64,000 nt of DNA from Actinopolyspora biskrensis (GTDB taxonomy: Bacteria > Actinomycetota > Actinomycetes > Mycobacteriales > Pseudonocardiaceae), in assembly GCF_013408175.1 (NCBI RefSeq), contig NZ_JACBYW010000005.1, positions 429,065-493,064 on the forward strand. The letters run 5' to 3'. A program made the position numbers and the translations under genes. Position 1 is the stretch's first letter; the number at the start of each line of letters is the position of its first letter. Under the pieces are notes generated by a model. The model searched no databases, was not told where the DNA came from, and worked only from the letters and a program-made list of their open reading frames with translations. Of this stretch, positions 53,402 to 62,700 are shown piece after piece.

Positions 53402-53436
53402 CACGGGAGCGGAGGCTTCCCGGCTCCGCTCCCGTG
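53402..53436. terminator. perfect 13-bp stem-loop between npdG and panB
   Basis: CACGGGAGCGGAG (53402-53414) pairs with CTCCGCTCCCGTG (53424-53436). An outer pair GTCCGGAG (53384-53391) and CTCCGGAC (53451-53458) encloses it. Placed between convergent genes. Confidence 0.6.
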
Positions 53437-53471
53437 AGCCCGTGGACGAGCTCCGGACGCCCGGAAGCGAG

Positions 53472-53506
53472 GTGCCGGGTTCCGGCAGCGAGCCGGAACC
53501 CGGCAC
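53472..53506. terminator. perfect 15-bp stem-loop at the panB end
   Basis: GTGCCGGGTTCCGGC (53472-53486) pairs without mismatch with GCCGGAACCCGGCAC (53492-53506), loop AGCGA, 5 nt past the panB stop. Probably the panB terminator and a backstop for npdG. Confidence 0.7.
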
Positions 53507-53511
53507 ACCGC

Positions 53512-54402
53512 TCAGTCGAAGCTGTGCTCGGGAGCGGGGAACTTGCCGTCGCGCACCTCCGTGGCGAAGCTGTCCGCAGCTCGGGCCAGGATGTCGCCCA
53601 GCTCGGCGTAGCGCTTGACGAAGCGCGCCGTGTGACCGGTGTTGAGCCCGGCCATATCGGTCCAGACCAGCACCTGCCCGTCGCAGTCCGGGCCGGCGCC
53701 GATCCCGACGGTGGGGATGGCGAGTTCCGCGGTCACCCGTTTCGCCGCCGCCGCGGAAACCATCTCGAGCACCACCGCGAAGGCCCCCGCGTCCTGCAAC
53801 GCCCGGGCGTCGGCGAGCAGTTCCTCGGCGCGGTCCCCGCGGGCCTGTACCCGGTACCCTCCCAAGCCGTGCTCGCTCTGCGGAGTGAACCCGATGTGGC
53901 CCATCACGGGGATTCCGGCGGCCACCAGTGCGTCCACGTGTGCCGCGTAGCGAGCGCCGCCCTCCAGCTTGACGGCGTGCGCACCCGCCTTCATGAACCG
54001 GACGGCGGTGTGCACGGCCTCCTCGGGGGAGGCCTGGTACGACCCGAACGGCAGGTCGACCACGACGAGCGCGTGCTCGACCGCTCCGACCACGGCACGC
54101 ACCAGCGGGAGCATCTCCTCCACCGTGATCGGCAGCGAGGACTCGTAGCCGTACACGTTGTTCGCGGCCGAATCGCCGACCAGCAGCACCGGTATCCCGG
54201 CCTGGTCGAATATGCGTGCCGTGTACGTGTCGTAGGAGGTCAGCATCGGCCACGGTTCGCCGCGCTGCTTGTACTCCCTCAGATGGTGGGTTCGTACCCT
54301 GCGACGCTGCGGCGTCGAACCGTAGGGTGCCCCGGTTTCGGCAGCGCTGGAGCCGTTCGGCGTGCCCCGCGTGCCCTCGTTCTCGGTTCCGGACATGTTC
54401 AT
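53512..54402 (-). CDS. panB: 3-methyl-2-oxobutanoate hydroxymethyltransferase
   Basis: First enzyme of pantothenate synthesis (ketopantoate from alpha-ketoisovalerate), 296 residues. After a non-conserved N-terminus of about 35 residues, the TIM-barrel motifs follow: [53 protein letters not shown] and [11 protein letters not shown]. Two ATGs at 54402 and 54396 share the GAGGAAGAGG site. It corresponds to Rv2225 and is divergent from the N-acetyltransferase gene. Confidence 0.96.
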   Translation of the reverse strand: MNMSGTENEGTRGTPNGSSAAETGAPYGSTPQRRRVRTHHLREYKQRGEPWPMLTSYDTYTARIFDQAGIPVLLVGDSAANNVYGYESSLPITVEEMLPLVRAVVGAVEHALVVVDLPFGSYQASPEEAVHTAVRFMKAGAHAVKLEGGARYAAHVDALVAAGIPVMGHIGFTPQSEHGLGGYRVQARGDRAEELLADARALQDAGAFAVVLEMVSAAAAKRVTAELAIPTVGIGAGPDCDGQVLVWTDMAGLNTGHTARFVKRYAELGDILARAADSFATEVRDGKFPAPEHSFD

Positions 54403-54588
54403 CCTCTTCCTCGCGGCCCGTCCAAGCGGGTCCACGGGCTTCGTCGCGGATGTCTGCACCCCAAGACTGGCACCGGGACGAGCAGAACTCGACACTTTCC
54501 GGCCTACGTCACAGGGAATCCGCGCGGGAGTCCCGCCGTCCCGGCTTCGGTTGACTTCGAGCGCGCTGGAAGTGGGAGCTTGTCCGAC

Positions 54589-55422
54589 ATGACCAAGCTC
54601 GAAGAGCGACAGCACGCGGCGACCGACGAGTGGAAGACCGATTCCGTCGACGTCGTGAAATACCTGGAACGAATCGGGGTCCCGTGGATGTCCCCGTCGG
54701 TGGAGGCCCTGCACAGGCTCCACCGCGCCCACGTCGGCACGATCCCCTTCGAGAACATCGACGTGGTTCTCGAAGCACATCCCGGGCTGGGGCTGAACAC
54801 CGTCGAGTCGAAGTTGGTCGGCAGCAGCAGGGGAGGGTACTGCTACGAGCACGCGCTGCTGTTCGCCGCCGTTCTCGAACGACTCGGTTTCACGGTGTCC
54901 AGGCACATGGCCCGGGTTCAGCCCGATCACCCCGGTCCGTACAGCCACATGATGCTGGTGGTCTCGGTCGAAGGGGGCGACTACCTGGCCGACGTGGGAT
55001 TCGGCGCCGGGGTGCTGGATCCGATCCCCCTGCGTGACGGTGCGGTGGTCGACCAGGCCGGTTGGCCGCACCGGGTCCGCTGGGACGGTTCCGGCTGGAT
55101 ACTGGAAAAGCACACCCGGGAGGGCTGGGAGGCGTTGCACGCCTTCGACAGGACTCCGTCGCGACCGGTGGACTACGAGGTGGCGCACCACTACACGGCC
55201 ACCCACCCGGACTCGCCGTTCGTCGGAAAACCGGTGGTCATGCGCATAGAACAGGGCAGGATACGCAAACTGGTCGGCACGGAGCTCATCGTCGAGTCCC
55301 CGGAGGGCGAGCTCGCGCGGGAGACGGTTTCCGGTGCTCGGCTGGGCGAGGTGCTGCGCGAGCTCGGCGTCGAGCTCACGGAGGAGGAGCTGCGGTCGGT
55401 GCGCACCAGGACCGGGATGTGA
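54589..55422 (+). CDS. nat: arylamine N-acetyltransferase
   Basis: Enzyme of 277 residues that acetylates arylamines or hydrazines from acetyl-CoA. The Cys-His-Asp triad is visible: Cys85 in GGYCYEHA, His120 in YSHMML and Asp135 in YLADVGFG. It carries about 15 extra residues at the N-terminus compared with classical bacterial NATs. ATG 54589 follows GGGAG by 9 nt; a TTG four codons upstream is possible. In mycobacteria NAT is linked to cholesterol and propionyl-CoA metabolism; the present context gives no such hint. Confidence 0.93.
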   Translation: MTKLEERQHAATDEWKTDSVDVVKYLERIGVPWMSPSVEALHRLHRAHVGTIPFENIDVVLEAHPGLGLNTVESKLVGSSRGGYCYEHALLFAAVLERLGFTVSRHMARVQPDHPGPYSHMMLVVSVEGGDYLADVGFGAGVLDPIPLRDGAVVDQAGWPHRVRWDGSGWILEKHTREGWEALHAFDRTPSRPVDYEVAHHYTATHPDSPFVGKPVVMRIEQGRIRKLVGTELIVESPEGELARETVSGARLGEVLRELGVELTEEELRSVRTRTGM

Positions 55423-55520
55423 CGGCGAACGCGTGCGGAGCACGCGCGGATCGCGCGCGGCCGTGCGCGCGGGGCGGCCTCCTTCACGGGGGCACCGACC
55501 TCACGAGCGTGCCGGGGCGC

Positions 55521-56141
55521 TCAGATCAGGTGGGTCTTGCCGGCTTCGCGGATGCCACCGTGGACCCGCGGGTGGAAGCGCCGAACCGCTTCGTCCAGCA
55601 GCGGCGCCGCGTTCTTGTCCGCTCCGACCGGGAGCCGGTACCCACCACGCACCTTCTCCCGCTCCCAGAGATGCTCCATCTCCGGGTGGCGCGGCCGGAA
55701 GTCCCCGTCGGCGGGGAACAGGTCGATCCGGACCACGGCCGCGGGGCGTCCGAAGCTGCGAGTGACCCACTTCCGGGAGATCTCGACGGTCGCCAGCTCC
55801 TCCCAGCGGACCGCGAACGGCTTCCCGCGCGGATCGTGCCAGCGAACACCGGACGGTTCGAGGAAGAGCTGCTGGGGGCGGGAGAACACCGGCCAGAAGA
55901 GGAGGACGAGCAGCGCCGCGCCGAGCAGGACACCGCCGAACAGGACGGTGAGCACGCGCGCTCCCGTACCACCGCCCACGCCGCCCCGGAACGCTCCGAT
56001 CAGCAGGAGCACCCCGAACGGGCCGAGAACCACTCCACCGACCAGGACGTTGCGCCGGAGTCTTCTGCCCACGTCGTAGACGACCGGTTGCGCGGTGTTC
56101 GGGTTCGGCGGGCCCGCCTGCGGGGGCTGTGGGAGCGTCAC
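55521..56141 (-). CDS. two-helix membrane protein with PH-like domain
   Basis: Protein of 206 residues: Pro-rich N-terminus, two membrane helices (about 32-50 and 64-84), then a domain (FLEPSGVRWHDPRGKPFAVRW, then EELATVEISRKWV and RPAAVVRIDLFP) that looks like the bacterial PH-like domains of membrane proteins. Function is unknown. GTG 56141 lacks a clear ribosome binding site. It lies between nat (convergent) and nadE (upstream, same strand). Confidence 0.7.
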   Translation of the reverse strand: MTLPQPPQAGPPNPNTAQPVVYDVGRRLRRNVLVGGVVLGPFGVLLLIGAFRGGVGGGTGARVLTVLFGGVLLGAALLVLLFWPVFSRPQQLFLEPSGVRWHDPRGKPFAVRWEELATVEISRKWVTRSFGRPAAVVRIDLFPADGDFRPRHPEMEHLWEREKVRGGYRLPVGADKNAAPLLDEAVRRFHPRVHGGIREAGKTHLI

Positions 56142-56252
56142 GGGCGGCGACCGTAGCGCATCCGCGCCGGTTCCATCAGGCGTTCGGGCTGAACACTCGG
56201 ACCGAGCGGGCGACTCCGTCCGGAACCCGGTGAGGGGAGAGGAGGGCTCCGG

Positions 56253-58028
56253 TCAGGGACGCGCCTCGTGCCAACGGTTGGTCACCGGGAGCCTGCGGTC
56301 CCTGCCGAAGGCCTTCAGGGTGATCTTGGTGCCCGGCGGGTACTGCCTGCGCTTGTGCTCCGCCCGGTCCACCATCCGCAGCACCCGTTCGACGAGCCGG
56401 GAGTCGAAACCCTGTCCGATGAGTTCCGCGTAGCTTCGATCGCTCTCCACGTAGCCGTCGAGGATCTCGTCGAGTACCTCGTACGGCGGCAGCGAGTCGG
56501 TGTCCACCTGGCCGGGGCGCAGTTCTGCCGAGGGAGCCTTCGTGATCGAACCCTCCGGGATGGGCGGGGTCTTCCCGCGCTTCTCCGCCTCGTCGTTGCG
56601 CCAGCGGGCCAAGCGCCACACCAGGGTCTTGGGCACGTCCTTGATCGGGGCGAAGCCTCCGACGGCGTCGCCGTAGAGGGTCGAGTAGCCCACCGCGAGC
56701 TCGGTCTTGTTCCCCGGGGCCAGCACCAGCCGTCCGTGCTGGTTGGACAACGCCATCAGGGTCATGCCCCTGCAACGTGCCTGTATGTTCTCCTCGGCCA
56801 GCCCGGACAGCCCCAGCTGATCGACGAAGACCCGCACCATGTCCTCGATCGCGTGGGTCTCGAAGTGGCAGCCGAGTCGTTCCGCCAGTTCGGCGGCGTC
56901 GGACCGGGAGTGCTCCGAGGAGTAGTGCGAAGGCAGCGACACCCCGTACAGCGCCTCCGGACCCAGCGCGTCGACGGCCAGGGCCGCGCACACCGAGGAG
57001 TCGATCCCTCCCGAGAACCCGAAGGTCACCGCCTCGAAGTCGTTCTTGCGTACGTAGTCCCGCAGCCCGGTGACCAGAGCCCACCAGATCTCGGCCTCCT
57101 CCGACAGCGGCTCGGCGACCGGGCCGTCCTGCTGCAGCGGTTCGTACTCCGGCACCGGATCGGGGGACAGGGTGAGCCGCTCCACGTGGAAGGCGGGCAG
57201 CGCCTTCGGCCGGAAGTGCAGCGGTACCTCCTGCTCCACGGGCTCCGGAGCGACCTCGGTCGAGGTGTGGCCACCCGCGGCCAGGTCCAGATCGTGCAGC
57301 AGCAGGCACTCGGAGAAACGCGGAGCACGCGCCAGGATCTCGCCGTGGTTCGTCGCGATCATCGAATCGCCGTCGAAGACGAGCTCGTCCTGCGCACCGA
57401 CGAGATTGACATAGGCCATCGGAGCGTCCGCCTCGGCCGCCCGGCGTACCACGAGAGAGGTGCGTTCCTCGTTCTTGGAGCGCTGGTAGGGGGAACCGTT
57501 GACGCAGACCACGGCGTCCACCCCGACCCTGCCGAGCGCCGCGATCGGACCGCCGTTCTGCCAGATGTCCTCGCAGATGACCACCCCGATGTCCAGCCCG
57601 TGCATCCGCACGATCGGCAGGTCGTACCCGGGGGCGAAGTAGCGCGCCTCGTCGAAGACGCCGTAGTTGGGCAGGTGGTGCTTGTGGTAGGTGTCGACCA
57701 CCTCGCCGCCGTACAGCAGCGAAGCCGCGTTGCGGATCCCCTCGTCCTCGTGGTCCAGGTGTCCCACGATCACGAGCGAGTCGCCGCACCCCTCGTCCCG
57801 GAGCCGTTCCGCCAGCGACTCGATCCCGGCACGGTTGGCCGCGGCGAACGACTTCCGCAGCGCCAGGTCCTCCACGGGATATCCGGCCAGCGCCATCTCG
57901 GGAAACGCCACGACGTGGGCCCCCTGTCCGACGGCCTCCTTGGTGCGTTCCACGATCATCGAGCTGTTACCGGTGATGTCGCCGACGCGGGCGTTTACCT
58001 GAGCCAGGGCGATGCGCAACTGCGGCAT
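56253..58028 (-). CDS. nadE: glutamine-dependent NAD+ synthetase
   Basis: Two-domain enzyme of 591 residues that amidates nicotinic acid adenine dinucleotide to NAD+. The N-terminal nitrilase-type glutaminase has the Glu in AFPEMALAGYP (near 43) and the Cys in VVCVNGSPYQ (near 175). The C-terminal synthetase has the ATP P-loop FGFSGGIDSSV near 345, ending in the helical QYPPGTKITLK region. ATG 58028 was chosen because it starts MPQLRIALAQVN, the family N-terminus; the frame further upstream is spurious. Confidence 0.95.
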   Translation of the reverse strand: MPQLRIALAQVNARVGDITGNSSMIVERTKEAVGQGAHVVAFPEMALAGYPVEDLALRKSFAAANRAGIESLAERLRDEGCGDSLVIVGHLDHEDEGIRNAASLLYGGEVVDTYHKHHLPNYGVFDEARYFAPGYDLPIVRMHGLDIGVVICEDIWQNGGPIAALGRVGVDAVVCVNGSPYQRSKNEERTSLVVRRAAEADAPMAYVNLVGAQDELVFDGDSMIATNHGEILARAPRFSECLLLHDLDLAAGGHTSTEVAPEPVEQEVPLHFRPKALPAFHVERLTLSPDPVPEYEPLQQDGPVAEPLSEEAEIWWALVTGLRDYVRKNDFEAVTFGFSGGIDSSVCAALAVDALGPEALYGVSLPSHYSSEHSRSDAAELAERLGCHFETHAIEDMVRVFVDQLGLSGLAEENIQARCRGMTLMALSNQHGRLVLAPGNKTELAVGYSTLYGDAVGGFAPIKDVPKTLVWRLARWRNDEAEKRGKTPPIPEGSITKAPSAELRPGQVDTDSLPPYEVLDEILDGYVESDRSYAELIGQGFDSRLVERVLRMVDRAEHKRRQYPPGTKITLKAFGRDRRLPVTNRWHEARP

Positions 58029-58313
58029 GGTCCCATCTTCGCGCGGCCCGGCCGTGCGCGTTCGCCGGGGAGGCTCGTGTCGGCGTGTCGGCGAGGAGCG
58101 CCGGGTTCGGCACGGATCCGGGGCAGTGCCCCACCCGGTGTGGGCGGGTCCCGCGACGAGACCCCGGCTGAGGTTCCCGACGACCCGCCGAGCAAACCGA
58201 CCCGCGCGACCTCCGAGGGCGAACGAGCGTTCCCGAGCGGTTCGGAAGGCCGGGCACGCTGCCGTAGCGCACCCGTAACGGAGCGGGTGCGGCACGCGTG
58301 CGGGACGAGGACT

Positions 58314-58319
58314 TAGGCT
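58314..58319 (+). promoter_or_regulatory. -10 element for a possibly leaderless glnA2 transcript
   Basis: TAGGCT ends 6 nt before the ATG at 58326, and there is no Shine-Dalgarno sequence. A stem GCACCCG/CGGGTGC lies at about 58269-58290. A GlnR box matching the published consensus was not found. Confidence 0.45.
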
Positions 58320-58325
58320 GCGGGT

Positions 58326-59669
58326 ATGGACCGTCAGCAGGAGTTCGTGCTCCGCACTCTGGAAGAACGCGACATCCGCTTCGTGCGGCTGTGGTTCACC
58401 GATGTCCTGGGCATCCTGAAATCGGTGGCCATCTCACCCGCCGAACTCGAGGGTGCCTTCGCGGAGGGAATCGGTTTCGACGGCTCGGCCATTGAAGGAT
58501 TCTCACGCATCTACGAGTCGGACATGGTCGCCAAACCCGATCCGACAACCTTCCAAGTGCTGCCCTGGGAGACCGCCGACGGGCAGCACTACTCCGCGCG
58601 GATGTACTGCGACATCACCATGCCGGACGGTTCGCCCTGCTGGGCCGACCCGCGGCACGTCCTGCGCCGGACCCTCTCCAGAGCGACGGAGGCGGGGTTC
58701 ACCTGCTACGTGCACCCCGAGATCGAGTTCTTCCTCCTCAAGGACCTCCCCACCGACGGGAGCGAACCCACCCCCGCCGACTCCGGGGGGTATTTCGACC
58801 AGGCCAGTCACGACACCGCCCCGCACTTCCGGCGCAACGCCATCGAAGCGCTGGAGGCGATGGGAATATCCGTGGAGTTCAGCCACCACGAGGGAGCGCC
58901 GGGGCAGCAGGAGATCGACCTGCGCTACGCCGACGCGCTCACCATGGCCGACAACGTGATGACCTTCAGGTACGTGGTCAAGGAGGTCGCGCTTCCCCAG
59001 AACGTGCGGGCCTCGTTCATGCCCAAACCGTTCAGCACCCAGCCGGGTTCCGGGATGCACACCCACGTGAGCCTGTTCGAAGGTGACCAGAACGCCTTCT
59101 ACCACCCGGAGAACCCCTACGAGCTCTCGGACACCGGACGTGCGTTCGTGGCGGGCCTGCTGTACCACGCCCGTGAGATCAGCGCGGTGACCAACCAGTG
59201 GGTGAACTCCTACAAGCGACTCGTCGTCGGCGGTGAGGCCCCCACCGCGGTCTGCTGGGGACACGCCAATCGGTCAGCACTGGTGCGGGTCCCGATGTAT
59301 TCCCCCGGGAAGTCCTCCTCCCGCCGGGTCGAAGTGCGCAATCTGGACTCGGCCTGCAACCCGTACCTGGCCTACGCCGCGATCCTCGCGGCCGGGCTGC
59401 GCGGGGTGGAACGCGGCTACGAGCTCCCACCGGCGGCGGAGGACGACGTCTGGTCCCTGACCGAGAGCGAGCGCAAGGCGGCGGGGTACCCGAACCTGCC
59501 GCAGAACCTCAACGAGGCACTGTCCGAGATGGAGAACTCCGAACTGATGGCGGAGACGCTCGGGGAGCACGTCTTCGACTTCTTCCTGCGCAACAAGCGC
59601 GACGAGTGGAACTCCTACCGCAGTCACGTGACACCGTACGAGCTGCGCACGCTGATGCCGATGCTGTGA
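58326..59669 (+). CDS. glnA2: glutamine synthetase, GlnA2-like
   Basis: Type I glutamine synthetase-like enzyme of 447 residues, closest in length and sequence features to GlnA2 of mycobacteria (Rv2222c) and Streptomyces. Motifs: GIGFDGSAIEGF (near 48), the metal/ATP-site HPEIEFFL and SFMPKPFSTQPGSGMHTH, GEAPTAVCWGHANRSALVRV, and the C-terminal RRVEVRNLDSACNPYLAYAA. Paralogues of this type may use other amines than ammonium (GlnA3 and GlnA4 use polyamines or ethanolamine), so the substrate is likely but not certain. Confidence 0.9.
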   Translation: MDRQQEFVLRTLEERDIRFVRLWFTDVLGILKSVAISPAELEGAFAEGIGFDGSAIEGFSRIYESDMVAKPDPTTFQVLPWETADGQHYSARMYCDITMPDGSPCWADPRHVLRRTLSRATEAGFTCYVHPEIEFFLLKDLPTDGSEPTPADSGGYFDQASHDTAPHFRRNAIEALEAMGISVEFSHHEGAPGQQEIDLRYADALTMADNVMTFRYVVKEVALPQNVRASFMPKPFSTQPGSGMHTHVSLFEGDQNAFYHPENPYELSDTGRAFVAGLLYHAREISAVTNQWVNSYKRLVVGGEAPTAVCWGHANRSALVRVPMYSPGKSSSRRVEVRNLDSACNPYLAYAAILAAGLRGVERGYELPPAAEDDVWSLTESERKAAGYPNLPQNLNEALSEMENSELMAETLGEHVFDFFLRNKRDEWNSYRSHVTPYELRTLMPML

Positions 59670-59719
59670 ACCGATCGGGGCGTGTGGGCACGTGAGCGTC
59701 GACGGTAAGTTCAGGACTC

Positions 59720-62700
59720 GTGAGTGATCCCCTGGACCATGCCGAATCGACCCGATGGCCGTCCTCCGGTCCGGAGGGAACCGATTCGCCGGATGAACTC
59801 GTCGACGAACCGGCGTGGCCCGTGGAACTCCCCGAGGAGTCCGAGCAGCAAGTGATCGGACGGGAGCAGGAGTCCACGGGCCCCACGCCGCACGGCTGCA
59901 CGATCGCGCGGCACGGACAACTCGCGGGAGCGCGTGTGCTGCGTGACTCGTTCCTGCGCAACCATCCGGACGGGCGCTTCACGATCCTGCTGCTGGACTT
60001 CGGGGAGGAACTCGACGAAGCGCTGCGCGCCGAAGTGCGCACCCCCGCCGACATCGGCATCGACGACGCCGAGTTCGCACGACTGGCCATGGCGTGCGGG
60101 GAGGAATCACTCAACGCGGTGGTACTTCCCCGGCTGCTGGCGTACCTGCTGCGCTCCGAACCGCTCCTGCTCTACCTCTCCCCCGTCGTTCAGGTGTTCG
60201 GTCCGTTCGGCGACTCGCTCGCCGCGCTGGGCAGGGCGGAACCGCTCGGACTGGCTCCCAGGGTGTTGCGTCCGCTACCGGCGGACGGCTTGCGGCCCGG
60301 TCCGAAGGACCTGGCCAGGGCGGGTTCCTTCGACACGAATCTGCTCGCCGTGCACAGCGGGGCCGAGGAGGTCCTCGAGGAGTGGGCCGCTCAGGCGCGT
60401 GCCGATCCGAGCTCCGCGGAGGGGCTGCTCGAGGGACTGCCCGCCATGGTCGACCACCGGGTGTTGCGGGATCCGGGGATCGGGGTCTCCGTGTTCAACG
60501 CGAGTCAGCGGAGACTCGAGGCGGCGTACGGGCACCACACCGTGGACGGCGAACCGCTGCGCAGCGTCCACTTCGAGGGCTTCGAAGCGCAACGTCCCTG
60601 GCTCCTCTCGGCGGAGTACGCGGACCGTCCGCGTGTGCTGCTGTCGGACTTCACCGAACTGGCCGGGTTGTGCGCGGGGTACCGCAACGCTCTCGTGTCC
60701 GGGGGACTGCCCGCCGAACGGGCGCATCCCTTCGAGCACCTGCCCGACGGAACCCTGGTCACCCCGAGCATGCGCGCCGCGTACAGCGCGCGGTGGCTGA
60801 GCGGGGAACAGGGCGGTGGGGACCCGCTTCCCAGCCCGTTCGAACGGGAGAGCTCCGGGAAGGATCCGCTGGCCGAGTTCCTCGAGTGGGCGGCGGAACC
60901 GGAGGACGAGCGACAGCGGGCCGCGGGGTGCTCGCGATGGGCGATCGCCGTGTGGCGGGACGACCCGCAGCTGCGGCGGGACTACCCCGAGCCGCTCGGG
61001 AAGGACGCCGCGGCCTTCGGGGAGTGGTGCGCCGGGGTCGGCGTCGCCAGCGGCAGGATCCCCCCGCGGTCGGTGCGCGGACACGGCCCCGAACGGTCCG
61101 ACATGACGGACCAGTTCGGAGTGGCCGTCATCGGGTCGGGACTACTGGCGGAACTGGTGCGGCTGGCCGTGCGTTCCTCCGGCGTACCGAGCTCGGACGA
61201 GCCGCAGTACCCCGTCGTGCTCCGCTGCGACCCCGCGGTCCCGGTTCCGGCAGGGCACCACCTCATCGACGTGCGACCGGACGGCGGAGCCGATCCGGTG
61301 GACGCGGGAGCGGCCGGCGGGGAACCGGCCGAGGTGTGGGCTCTCTCCCAGGCGGGCAGACACGCGGCGCGGCACGCGGGAGTGCAGGCTCGGGTGCTGG
61401 CGCTTCCCTTCCCCGAAAGCGAGCCCCCCGGGGAAGAGGAGCGCAAGGAGGCGCGCGCCGGTCTCGGGGTGTCCGAGGAGTTCGTGTTCGTCGCCTTCGC
61501 CGATCACGCCGACGAGTACCGCGCCAATGTGCTCGGTCTGGTGACGGCTTTCGGAGCGACCTTCGGGAAACGCACGGACGTACGCCTGTTCGTGGCGGTC
61601 AGCGGTGCCGCCGAGCACCCGGAGGCGGCCGAGCGGCTGAGACTGGCCACGGCCACCGATCCCCGCATCGTTCTCCGGGAGGAGCGGGACGCCGCGGAAC
61701 TCGGCATCGCGATCGCCGACTGCGTCGTTTCACTGCACCGCGCGGAAAGCGGGGTCGGCGGCGATCGGTACTCGCTGCGGCTGCTGGACGCGGTGGCCCG
61801 TGGAACACCCGTGATCACGGTGGAGCACGGTTCGGTCGCGGAACTGCTCGGCTCCTCCGGGGCCGTGCTCGTGCGCTGCCAGGGCAGCGGTGACCCCGAT
61901 CCGGAGGCCGCCGCGGCAGCGCTGACCGAGGCCGTCGAGGACCCGGAGGCAACGGCCCGCTCCGGAGCAGCCGCTCGTGAGTTCCTGTCCCGGCACCACG
62001 CCGCGGGCAGGGCCGGGGAGCAGCTGCGCGAGCGGGTGGAGGCCGCCTACCGCAACTGGCGGGCCAAGTGGTCCCGGGACCAGCAGGATCCCGAGGAGGA
62101 CCCGTTGCGTCCGCTGCTGGTGGCGCGGCACGCACTGCACCGCCCTCCCGAAGTGGGGATGGGCGGCCGGAACGCGGTCACCCCCGCGCTGCGCAAGGCC
62201 GTGCTCAAGGCACTCGGCCACTATGACGAGCACATCCGCGACATCATCCGCTCCCTGCTCGACGGCGTGGAGAAGACGGCCGCGGAGCTGCTGCGCCGTC
62301 AGGAAGGACGGGTGGACGACCTCGACGTCAACGCCGTGCGCGCGGAGCTGACCCAGCTCTTCCAGCGTCAGGAGCAGTTGGGGTCCCGGGTGGCCGGGGC
62401 GGACGACGGAGCCGTGCAGGCCCGTTCCGATCTGGCCGAGCACGATCGCAGGCTGCGCGCCCTCGAGGAGCGGGGGCAGGTCGCGAGCGAGAACCAGCTC
62501 TCCGAACTGGCCGAACGCGTCGACAGCCTCACCGGCGCCGTGGAACGGACCCTGGACCGGGTGGACCGGCTGGAACAGCGGGTCGAGAACTCGGAGAGGC
62601 AGCAGCAGGAACAGCTGGATTCGGGGCTGCGCCGAACGGCCCTCGACGTCGACAACGCCCTGCGCGGGACGGACGCGCTACGGCGGATCGTGTTGCGCGA

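Noticed and set aside
58029..58325. GlnR operator upstream of glnA2
   Set aside because: The nearest candidate has only one good half-site (GTAAC), and the spacing partner does not fit the consensus.
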